Shown here one piece after another: positions 46,568 to 56,515 of a stretch of 64,000 nt of DNA. The notes beneath the pieces are model-generated. The model was not told the DNA's origin. It searched no databases and was given only the letters and a program-made list of their open reading frames with translations. Position numbers and translations under genes: made by a program. Numbering within the stretch: the first letter of the stretch is position 1; the number at the start of each line of letters is the position of its first letter. Source of the stretch: Chrysoporthe austroafricana (lineage: Eukaryota; Ascomycota; Sordariomycetes; Diaporthales; Cryphonectriaceae); the NCBI GenBank assembly GCA_001051155.2, contig JYIP02000001.1, forward strand, positions 1,302,001 through 1,366,000. Direction: 5' to 3'.

Positions 46568-47161
46568 ATGGCGCCCAGACTGGACCCATACAAGAACACC
46601 CGCGAGGAGTTCACCCTGGCCGCCATGGACAACCCCATCCCGGACGATGCTGATCCCAAGTGGAAGCAGCTGAACCGGACGCTGAAGGATCTCATGCTCA
46701 AGCTGCTCAACCACGACGCCATGCGTGTTAACAAGACTCAGCTTTTCATGACGCCTGCCGCAAACAAGAACCACGTCTACTTCCTCTGGGACTCTGTCAG
46801 CCGCACTCTGGTATGAGTAAACCTTTCTCCCAATGCACCCGTCCCCGGATAAAAATGGTCGATCAGAAGCTGAAAAGTTACAGAACGGCCTGTACCAGAT
46901 CCCCTGGCAGCTGCAAGAAAGCAGGAACTGGAACTCGTGTGGAAAAGTGGAGCAACCAGCACCCTAACCCTGGCATTTCTGTGCTCTATATATTTATGGC
47001 TGAGCACTACACAGCCATTTTCACTCTCTTTTGTAGACGAGCCTGGTGGTGCTGCAAACCCCATGATGAGGATGCTAGCCTTGTCGATGGCTCAGGGTGG
47101 TGAGAACCCTGAGCTGGGCGACGACATCAAACAGCTAGTTCAGGAGTTGATGGTCATCTGA
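46568..47161 (+). CDS. Conserved-looking protein of unknown function, splice pattern uncertain
   Basis: Exon 1 from the ATG at 46568 to 46812 reads MAPRLDPYKNTREEFTLAAM and onward to NHVYFLWDSVSRTL, then GTATGA. The 3' coding end is equally clear: DEPGGAANPMMRMLALSM and GENPELGDDIKQLVQELMVI, stop at 47161. The join is unclear. Splicing to the AG at 47037 puts the reading in the wrong frame (TSLVVLQTP then stop). The AG before 47011 (ACACAG|CCATTT) restores frame through PFSLSFV. A three-exon form using a central exon, NGLYQIPWQLQESRNWNS, is also phase-compatible. Predicted cytosolic, no signal peptide, about 130 residues. The family is not recognised. Lack of transcript data is the limit. Confidence 0.6.
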
Positions 47162-48206
47162 ACACAATCATTAAAGTGAACTTCTCTTACGATCAAAATA
47201 ACTACATTTCAGTGGTCATGGCTGTTGGCTGCTCCAAGGGCGCAGTCTCTACTTTTCCGACTGGGTGTACCAATGGGCCTGGAACTATTCATAAGCCGAC
47301 GAGGATGGGCCAAATTTCGGAATTCAATCGCCAATCTCAGCAGAGTAGATTGACTCACGTTACAAGTTCTTGTCCACGAGGTCAAGGACTGTCGCGAAGC
47401 AAATGGAATCGTTGCTAGCTAAGCAGTCTTAGACCCCCCGGAACTATAGGCATCTTAGGGCAAATAGGTCGGCAAGCGTCCGCCCTGGGCGTGCGAGAAC
47501 TATCCCTCACTCAAAGGAAAATGAATGAATGAATAGATAAATGAATCAATATCATTTCGTTTTGATATTAGAATGTCCTACACTAAGACTTGGGTGTTGA
47601 AGAACTTTCATCCCTCTCGAATTCCAGGTCTCTTCATTATCAACTCGTAATTAAGGCAGACTCGTGGTTCTCAAAGATATATACCTAGGTAGGTCTCACC
47701 CGAAGGCTCACAGATGCGAGTGATGAAGGAGGCTCCGCTCGCCGCAGATGTGGACGCTCCTATGAATAATGATCGAGAGATTGGCTGGTAAACATAGACA
47801 CGGTGAGGCCAGAGCAGCCCGAAAATTGCAAGGTGGCCCAGAGACTACATATCTTATGTACAACGTATCAAACTTCAGATGAAGCGAATAACTAAGCCGT
47901 CACATTACCAGACGGCCACTAGAAAGCAGTTCAACTGATACCCGACAGGGGCGCTGACGTCATGAATATTCCCCGTTTCTATGTGCTTATTACCAGATGA
48001 TCGGGCTGTAGTAGTATTGCTCGAAGGCAACTTTCAGTTGTACTTAATTGTTGCCATCTCCTCATATATTAGGCATGGAGAATGCAACTCAAATTAACAC
48101 AATAAAGAGAAAAATAGTGATTCAACCGTTAAAGAGGCAGTAGGGCGCCCTATCATCTGCATGCGGAGCTCATCAGGGTCGTCTTGATCGAATCTCACCG
48201 TTAAGA
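47162..48206. other. AT-rich intergenic stretch
   Basis: Holds TACCTAGGTA copy 4 at 47682-47691 and a short ATGAATGAATGAAT tetranucleotide repeat near 47521. No gene supported. Confidence 0.5.
47682..47691. repeat. TACCTAGGTA palindrome, copy 4
   Basis: Fourth identical palindrome, extended here to TACCTAGGTAGGT. Confidence 0.8.
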
Positions 48207-48428
48207 ATGATACTCCGGAAATCAGCCGGGCGACAGATTCTTGGCCGACTACGGACCGTCCATTTTAGGTACCTACATACTGCGGCTGTGATCACATTTG
48301 TCGGTGCCGCGATTTCTCTCTTCTACAAAAGCATCATCCGACCACCGTCTTTCTCCCCGATCCTATCGTCCTTTGAATTATATGAGCTACTCCTACCACG
48401 GAATGACACTAAACTCGCATCAAAATGA
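48207..48428 (+). promoter_or_regulatory. Upstream ORF overlapping the MFS start codon
   Basis: An ATG frame of 73 codons begins 175 nt before the transporter ATG and ends at 48428, 46 nt inside the transporter in another frame. It reads a basic N-terminus followed by a hydrophobic stretch (AAVITFVGAAISLFY). If included in the mRNA it would compete with initiation at 48382. It may also simply be chance in the leader. Confidence 0.3.
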
Positions 48429-50350
48429 CGATGGGCGGATCCGCGCAGACACCGAGCTAAACTTACGTCCAGAACAGGGAGACTTTGGCGACACGGAACA
48501 AGCAACTGGGCTCCTGCAGACGCACGATGCCAATGAAGGCGATCGTGAAGCAGTGCCCCTGCCTGCACCCGAGGGCGCAGGGTTGCAACTACAAGCTACC
48601 CAAACATACAGCCCTGGTGTACAGCATATCGTGGGAAGCCAGCAGAAGTCGAAGGAGGCAGTGGCCTGGAAAGATTTACCTCAGAGGCAACAACTCATGG
48701 TCATCGTTCTCACCAGATTGTCGGAGCCTCTTGTCCAAACCAGTCTCCAGTCCTATATGTTCTATCAGTTGAAATGGTTCGATCCGTCGCTTCCGGACTC
48801 TGTCATCTCTAGCCAGGCCGGGATATTGCATGCCTCATTCACTGCTGCGCAGCTATTCACAGCCATGATCTGGGGTCGTGTTGCAGATTCTAGTGGCTTT
48901 GGCCGCAAGACAGTCATCCTTATCGGTCTGACTGGCACCATGATATCGTGTCTAGGCTTTGGCTTCAGCACATCATTCTGGCAGGCGCTTGTATTTAGGA
49001 GCCTGGGAGGGGCTACAAACGGCAATGTCGGTGTTCTAAGGACGATGATCTCCGAACTGGTTCGGGAAAAGAAGTATCAGCAAAGGGCGTTCGTCCTGCT
49101 GCCCATGACTTTTAACATTGGCGTGATCATTGGACCTATCCTTGGCGGACTGCTGGCGGACCCTGCAAGCAGTTATCCGACTGTGTTTGGGAAGGTGGAA
49201 TTTTTCCGTCGCTTTCCATACGCTTTGCCGAATATCGTCAGCGCATTCTTCCTAATGTCTGCGGCATTGTCAGCTTGGCTACGCCTGGAAGAAGTAAGTC
49301 CTACCATTCTCTTGCCAGATAAAACTGCTGACACTTCCAAAGACACTCGACGCGCGAGCGGACAGGAGAGACTACGGTATCGAGTTGGGAAAGAAAATTT
49401 CCTCGGCTATGTCCGGCTGCTTACGCAGAAGAACATCCGTCAAATACGAGCCCCTTGCATCGTCTGAAGACGCCAACAACAGCCTCGAAATGGCGCACTC
49501 CCCGACTTTGTCGAGGCCGTCTTCCACGGCTACGAGAGATTCAATTTCCGCAAAGCGACGACCTCGGTATACCCAGCGACTCGCCTTTCGCCGCATTTTC
49601 ACCCGCAACGTTTGCACGACACTTCTTGCTCATTCTCTTCTCGGCTTTCATGTAGGCACCTTCAACTCCTTGTGGTTTGTCTTCCTCTCGACACCGGTCT
49701 ACAACCCGAGCGAGCCATCTACACCCGAGCGTCATCTACCATTCGTTTTTACGGGTGGGCTGGGTCTTCCTCCCGCTAAAGTTGGAGTGGCAATGTCAAT
49801 TCTGGGGATCATTGGCATCTGTTTGCAACTATTCGTCTACCCGAACTTGTCCGCAAGACTCGGCACTGTGCGGTGCTTGCGGCTGTTCCTCCTCTGTTTT
49901 CCAGTCACCTACTTCCTGCTTCCCTACCTATCACTTGTGCCGAGCTCCTCGCCTCCGCCGAACCCAAAATCAGGGATCTCGATGTGGGTCTCCATCGCAG
50001 CGATTCTGTGCTGTCAAGTAGTGGGGAGGACATTTAGTCTGCCCAACAGCACAATTTTAGTGAACAACTGCTCGCCGCATCCCAGCGTGCTAGGAACCGT
50101 GCACGGTCTAGCACAGAGTTGCACGTCAGCAGCAAGGACCATTGGCCCAATGCTCTGTGGATATCTATATGGCCTCGGGCTTGCCAAAGGATTCGTTGGC
50201 GCTGTGTGGTGGGGCTTAAGCGGCTTCGCAACCATTGGATGGATGACGAGTTGGCTCATGAAAGAAGGCGATGGTCACGAGATCTGGCTGGAGGGGGATG
50301 ATGAGGGGGAGGTGACGGCGTCGGGGCAAGACGAGCCTCTGCGGGTCTGA
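48382..50350 (+). CDS. MFS drug:H+ antiporter-like transporter (DHA1 type)
   Basis: Two exons, 48382-49293 and 49343-50350, phase 0 across a 49-nt intron (GTAAGT..AAAG); 639 residues. About 100 hydrophilic N-terminal residues precede the first membrane helix. Motif A after helix 2 reads GRVADSSGFGRKTVIL, and a Pro/Gly-rich helix-5 block GVIIGPILGGLLAD is the antiporter signature. A long cytosolic loop of about 90 residues after helix 6 spans the intron. The second half shows helices such as VGVAMSILGIIGICLQLFVY and the C-terminal GPMLCGYLYGLGL. This matches the fungal DHA1/tetracycline-resistance-like group (YCR023C-like). Substrate unknown. No resistance or biosynthetic gene is adjacent. Confidence 0.9.
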
Positions 50351-50655
50351 TGCTTTTCATGAATTCGCCGGATAGCACCGCAGACGCCTCTTACGCGAAA
50401 GAAATATAGAGAGAGAAGATATGGTCGCCAAAGAGTCTAGAGATACTACCGACCAGTATACCAATTCAATATCAGTATCCACATCCAATACCAGTTATAT
50501 TAGAACTTATGGATCATGGATGTAGAGTTAACACAGTGACATCTAGACTCTGCGCTTTTGCAACAATTTATTCCATTTATACGGGCAATTGGGTGGCGGG
50601 CTTGGATTACGAGTTCCTATAATTGCTTTGTGAAGAACTGCAAAACCCCTGGACT

Positions 50656-50691
<36 letters not shown>

Positions 50692-51494
50692 GGCTGGAAA
50701 GAGCCCAGAGTTCATGCGGACAACCTATGGTCGCCCTCGCTCGTGCTGACATTTTTCGTTACTAGACATTTGATAATTTCAATGACATGAGTTCTTCGAC
50801 CTGGTCTCGGATTGAGAACGTGATTCCAGTGCAGACCACTGCAAGCTCCGCCGAGTGTAAGTCAAGTTATGCAGCGCAATTTGCTTTTCCTCAGCCATCC
50901 AGGTTGTCTTGCCAATATTTATTCTGACAGTTTGGCGCTGATCTCTTCCTCCTCTTCTGAGGCTAGGTGTGCCGCTAAGTCTATTCATGCTCTTGCATGC
51001 GGCCACTTTGTTTATGCTGTGTCGAAGAAAAAAAAGAAAAAAAAAACATGACATGCTTACCTTTCACACGCACACCAATCTCATCAATCTTTGTAGAAGA
51101 GCAGTTTATTGATATCAGAATGCTGGCACGCTCAAAACTGTTTTGAGCCGGAGATACCGCGTTGATTTACATCTGCTTGAGCTAGTGAAAATGCATGAAG
51201 CTCCATTCGATCGTTTCAGCTCACCAGAAATCGAATTTTCTGTATCAGAATAATATTCCTCCGGCTCGTGCTAATGGATCTCGATACCCTTCGAGTCAAG
51301 TGTGATTTGCTAGTTGGTCACATCTGAAGAAGCAAAATTAGCGCGCGAATTCGTTTTGACCTTTATTAATATTGTGGGGTCCTTAAATCAACATAGAGAT
51401 GGTCTGCAAGTGTCAACAAGTATTTGAATTCCCAATCCCGACTGAGATCTCAGATGACCTTTCTACCACTCGTCCCTAGCATTTGACGTTTCCG
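50351..51494. other. AT-rich intergenic stretch with T/A homopolymer pair
   Basis: Between the MFS gene and the rhodopsin-domain relic. Contains the abutting T and A runs at 50656-50692 and an A-rich tract at 51028-51046. No gene supported. Confidence 0.5.
50656..50692. repeat. Poly-T directly followed by poly-A
   Basis: About 21 T immediately followed by 16 A. The two runs are complementary, giving a perfect inverted repeat without a loop. Either a biological hairpin-prone site or a collapsed/assembly-joined homopolymer. Confidence 0.7.
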
Positions 51495-52752
51495 ATGGAA
51501 CCTCACAAAATGATGGATGAAGATGCATCAGCAGTTCTGTTCTCCATCTGGGTTTTCGTCGGCATTGTGTACCTGTTCGTTGGACTGCGTCTGTACACAC
51601 GGATCCATCTTCTCGACTCGCTTGGCTTAGACGACTATGCGTATACTGTTAGCAGTGTAAGCTTCAAAATGGGCAACAGAGGCATTGCCCAAAGACATTT
51701 CTTTCCACGCACATGACTGACAACTGTCGGCCGGGTATGGATTTGGCCAGAGCATGACTTCGCTTTCGGATGAAGCTGCGGCAAAAGCTAAGATGTGGGA
51801 GATGCTAGGTCTCACGATCGCATTCATCGATATGACGGTCGCAAAATGGTCGCTGGGCCTCTTTCTTCTGAGGATCATCATGGCACGGTGGCAGAGATGG
51901 GCGATCTGGATGGCAATGACCAGCCTATTGTTGGTCTCCCTAATTGCCTGTATCGCTTTCTGGCGTCAGTGTCTCCCACTCTCATCCATCTTCGATCCGC
52001 ATATCAAGGCCAACTGCATTTTGGATATCACATGGGTCCTCAAGACGCTCGGAAGTAAGACATAGAGATTACCGATACGTCGATATTTCCTCAATGTTGA
52101 CGAATAGCCCTAGCGTGTAGCGTGTTCGCAAATGTACTCTTCGCTATATTGCCGCGGTTCTCTATCTGGACATAACATGGGCACATCTGAGAGGTTGACC
52201 ATCGCAGGGAGTTTGAGTCTTGGACTAGTGTGAGCACGAGTCTCCCACTTTTGAAAATAGGACATCACGGCTGATTAGACCACAGCGCCGCCATTTGCGG
52301 GTCCATGAAAAATGTCGAGACGGATACGCTGAGCCGAGGAAAACTACACAAGTGGGTGATAGATGACCAAATAGATATTTTTTGAGAATATTAATCCCAT
52401 ATGAATTTGAATAAAATACCTAACACGCGCTGTAGAAGCGATAGTCGGCTTCGTCGCATGGACCCATGCTGTGCATAGGCCTCCCGGTTCTTCGGCCCTT
52501 ACTCACCCGGCGGTTTCACAATCTTCCTAGATCTCCTAACTCAACACATGAAGTTTACAGAGGCGGGACTGGTACTGCAGGTCGTCCAGTCTTCACAATG
52601 CATACTATCGGCGGCGTCCTGATGAGGGCCGGTCAAGCCTACTAAGGTTTTATAAAGGCCCCGGTGCCATTTGGGAGTTTGCGAGCCTCACTCGGTGACA
52701 TGGATCTTGGCACGGCAATGGCAGCATTAGTGATATTTTGATGTTAGATCGC
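51495..52752 (+). pseudogene. Decayed rhodopsin-domain (PTH11-like) integral membrane protein
   Basis: The ATG at 51495 opens DEDASAVLFSIWVFVGIVYL then LRLYTRIHLLDSLGLDDYAY, typical of the fungal rhodopsin-domain family. GTAAGC follows, but no AG lies directly before the next coding block (YGFGQSMTSLSDEAAAKAKM, about 51739), so the acceptor appears lost. The frame then runs through WSLGLFLLRIIMARWQRWAI to ITWVLKTLG, where another intron begins, then ALACSVFANVLFAILPRFSI. Near 52165 one base is missing, shifting to NMGTSERLTIAGSLSLGLV. A GTGAGC..CAG intron leads to AAICGSMKNVETDTLSRGK, then AIVGFVAWTHAVHRPPG, after which stops accumulate to about 52750. At least one frameshift, a lost splice site and stops argue for a dead gene. 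Confidence 0.7.
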
Positions 52753-53125
52753 TAGTATAGAAAATTTTGCGGGAAGGTAACACGATGCATATCAGGGAAG
52801 CCTTTACTGTCATATTTGCCCGGAGGTCCAAAGCCACACCTTTTACACTGCTGACACAAGAAGACAGAAAGAACAGATGCAATACCTGCGACGTCTGTAG
52901 ACTGCTTTGTCACACAGGGCTCAAAGGCCACGGACGCTAAACGTCGGAAATCACATTTCTTACAATCATAATATAGCTTTCACAGAAGCCAAAGATGAGA
53001 TAATAACAGTCAACGCATTAAAATAGGCAAGTTGATAGATCGAGAATACGTTATTCTTATTGTTCTCGTTTTCTTCGATGGACGACACCAAGAAACAAAC
53101 GAAGCCCGAGAAAAACTTTCAGGCT
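52753..53125. other. AT-rich intergenic stretch
   Basis: Nothing recognised between the rhodopsin-domain relic and the possible LTR. Confidence 0.45.
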
Positions 53126-54159
53126 TGTTATACGGACGCCTGAGGGTGCCCTAAGAAGGAAGGGATATTAAAGCATTGCGAGTTACGCGCCGTTGGGCAT
53201 GAAGACCCGCCCAACGGCAGGAGAAGGGTACCCAACTGCATAAAGAAGGAGGCTGTGCAATAGATGCCTGAGGCCGACGTCGGAAGCCCAGGTCTATAAG
53301 TACGGCGGGAACGATCCTGTCGGACTAAGGATGGACCTGGTTCTTCAGCACTCCTTAGAATACCCTTAACAGTTATCGTTGAATGAAGACCCCTTCCAAG
53401 CCCAGAACTCTGCCCTTGTAACAGGGCTTCTGCCGAAGGGCGCTAGACGATAAAGACAACATACACGGGACAACGGGAATGAAACATTTCGGGAGGGAAC
53501 GATCATCATTGTTCGGGTCATAATCATCATCGACCGTGGCTCGGAGCGTCATCGTCATTGGCCCCTGATCGTCATTGCTGGTACTTGCTGTTGAAGACAC
53601 TCCTTCCCGCATGATGACACGAACCTTCCCAAATACCCCTTTAACGTACGGCAAAAGAGAAATCGCTACCCATCAGACTCTAGTTGTCAACAAACAAACC
53701 AGGACGAAGAAGACTTGAAATCCCGGGAGGGGGAACTGGCAACAACACAATAACGAAGACACCAGACAGTAATACAGACGACCACGAGAACACCCTGGTT
53801 TCCTGGTGCTCATGAGAGAGTAACCTGAGAGATCATCCACTACCCAACACATGACTTCCCCACTACCTTTCTAAGATTCATCGCTTTGCACTTCTCGAGC
53901 TGTTAGCCCTGAACTTGAAGCATCCCACGAGCCAGAACTGAGCTTGCTGAGCTCCCAGTTGAATACTTTCAAACTGTCATCTCCCGACCTACAACCCACC
54001 ACTGATGACGTCAGGCCACCTGTAAAGACTGGTCGAGCGACGATAAGGGACTGGGTCATCCCTTTTGCAGGGCGAGGACGAGACTCTGCTGAGGACTATC
54101 TGGAATCACGTCTAATAATTATCTTCGCTAACCCTCGTACGGGCTGGTACGTTCGGTGA
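53126..54159 (+). mobile_element. Possible LTR retrotransposon remnant (LTR plus gag-like start)
   Basis: A block from TGTTATACGG (53126) to GTCAACA (about 53692) begins TGTT and ends AACA, the inverted ends of an LTR, is about 567 bp long, and contains TATAAGTA near 53297. About 160 bp later, at 53851, an ATG frame reads MTSPLPF, one TAA, then SRAVSPELEASHEPELSL and LSSPDLQPTTDDVRPPVKTG, continuing to 54159. This resembles the start of a retroelement capsid (gag) frame with one stop. No reverse transcriptase, second LTR or clear primer-binding site is seen, so the call is tentative. Confidence 0.3.
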
Positions 54160-54552
54160 GACCCCCTTATCGTATGAGAGCGGCATAGAATTATTATTTG
54201 CCCAGTCAATTTCAGATTCCGGGCCATTTTACAGGTGTAAATTGTTTGGCTGTTCCTGGACAGCAAGACTAGTCATATAAGAGCTGATAGCATCTCCAGT
54301 CGCAGCACACCCTTATCAGGTAAGTTGAAACTTTGCACAATCAGCATTTCCAATGCGAAGCGTAAGTGTATATTTGACAGATGATTTCACTAATCTAGTG
54401 ACTTCTCGCAGTATCTAATTAATATGCTCCTCCGTGAACGGCATCGGGCCAATCTGTCCAAGGATCAGTCTCAAAGTGGCGAGAACTCCTGTATCTCTTG
54501 CTCTTGTCCACTTCCACATAGCTAGTATTGTTCAGACCAGAGCCATCCAGTA
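54160..54552. other. AT-rich intergenic stretch
   Basis: 3' flank of the membrane-protein gene on the minus strand. Nothing recognised. Confidence 0.45.
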
Positions 54553-56515
54553 TCACCAGCTGTGGCTCATCTTTGGCCTCATTCGATTGGCGCACATAGT
54601 ATCTAGCTGCCTCTGCAACCTTACTAGATTTCCCCCCACGCTCCCTTTTGCGCTGTCAATCGGCTTGGACTGGTTTGCAAGCAACATGATGCCCCCTGAA
54701 TCAAGCCAAGGACCCGGCTCGATGCCCTTAACTAGCCCATATAGTCCACCGACTAAGAGCGCAAGGAGCACGACGACGAGTATTGCCACAGCTGCCCATT
54801 CCCAGGCCATCCTCGGCCCTGCAGCGTAAATATCCCATCGAACTAGGAAGGATACAGTTGTTAGCTCAGGCTCGGGCGACGTCGTCGTGTTCCAGTCGGC
54901 AATGGTAAGAGGATGCTGGGCCATTACTGCGAAAACGGGCGCTATACTAGGCGCATCGTCCGTCACCGAGAAGTTCTCATTGAGATACGTTAAGCTACGG
55001 GCGATCATCACTATGTGGTAAACTATGCCGTTGTCGAGTAAGCCATTCATGCGCCCGGTGATGCTGTCTAGCTCGCCTTTGAGTGACGCAGCACAGGTGT
55101 TGTCGCCGGTTAAAGGCCCAAGAGGGATTGGTTTGGTGTTTTTATTGGAGCCCCAGTTGTCGAGAGATATGGAGACACCGGTGTCAGCTGAGTTCCAATT
55201 CCCAACCGAAAATAATACTTGCGAGAAAGTTGTATTGCAAGTGACGTCTGTGAAGTTGAGTGATGAAACAGTCCCAATGGTGATTTCCAGTGTTGAATTT
55301 ATTTGAGACGAGTCTTGAGGACCATCAACCTGCTACAGCATCAGTCATGATGTTGGAGTTGAGGCAAAATCTTGGAAGTTTTACTACTTACACTAATGCA
55401 ACCCTCGCACGTAGACTTTTCAAGGAGGCCAGACATGCAGGTAGTGGTCAACATTGGAGCAGTTACATTGAGGAACGCATGCCACCCATTGGCGTAGCGT
55501 TGGAAGCTGTGTGATCCATTCGCTGTGAAATAGTCGAAAGCGTCCTGAGCCACTGAGTTCTGAACGGAGATTGTCTGTACCGTGGACTCATTGATGACAG
55601 TATTCACGCCAGTAGTATAGCCGGAAATCTCATTACTCACTGCAAACCAGCCTGGGTCCGTCTGCTGGTAGGGGTCTGGAATGCCGCTGAGGAGGGTATA
55701 TGTCGGCGCAGCTACGAGCGCAGCTGCGGCATCCCAAGAACTTGGCACGGACCCAATCATATTCGCAGCGGCGCTCCAGTAATTGTTCCAGTCCACGTTG
55801 AGAAACTCCGTACGAGGCATAGTGATGGTCATCATCTCTCGCATGTTGTCAGTCAAGTGGTACTCATTAGTATTTCCAGGAGGCCACCAGCGCTCCTTCG
55901 GAATCCCGATCGTGTTGACGGCGAGTCCCATAAGCAGGACACAAGAAGCCACGGCAAGAGTCGTCAGAAGTCTCAGGACGTCCTTGAAGCCCATCTTTTT
56001 CCATCCGTGGAGGGAACCTCGCTTGAAGAAATTTGCAATACAAGTAAATGGTTCCGTCAGCTCCTCTTTCAGCTCCAAGTCGAGCAGGCCAGCACCTCTG
56101 GACCCGAACGCCATCCAGATGGTGAGCACCACCGAAGCTGTGTGCTTGAGAGACGCTTGCACGAATGTATCCATGATCTTGTTGATGAGACCTATGGCTG
56201 CCAGTTGCAAGTCGACGTCGACCGAGATCCCACCCACGTTTGCGTTGTTGAGATTGAATGGCATCCAAGTAGCGCCCAGCCAGATGATCCTATGAGGCCG
56301 GTCAGTGTGGTGTTCATGGCCAAAACCTTCGTGAGACAAGATATTCACAAGATGATTACGACCGCGGGCAGACAATCTCTCAAGACAAACTTAGTCGCAG
56401 ACTCCCATACGCCCGCTTTGAGCGTCAACTCAGGATATACGTCCTTAGTCTTCTTGCTACGATGCCACAGCTTCCAACTCCTCGCTTTCTTCTTCCCTGA
56501 GCTTGTTGCTGGCAT
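54553..56515 (-). CDS. Fungal multi-span membrane protein of unknown function
   Basis: Three minus-strand exons, 56515-56349, 56289-55392 and 55329-54553; introns of 59 and 62 nt (GTGAAT..TAG, GTAAGT..CAG) restore phase exactly; 613 residues without internal stops. The start MPATSSGKKKARSWKLW is basic and cytosolic. Membrane helices: around the first junction (CLPAVVIILIIWLGATW), one at VVLTIWMAFGSRGAG, one at LTTLAVASCVLLMGLAV, and a C-terminal one (WAAVAILVVVLLALLVGGLY). Between the third and last lies a ~390-residue, probably extracellular or luminal, domain with many N-x-S/T sequons and cysteines (TTTCMSGLLEKSTCEGC). The layout is common in lineage-specific fungal membrane proteins. I cannot assign a function. 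It survives intact beside AT-rich, broken sequence. Confidence 0.8.
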
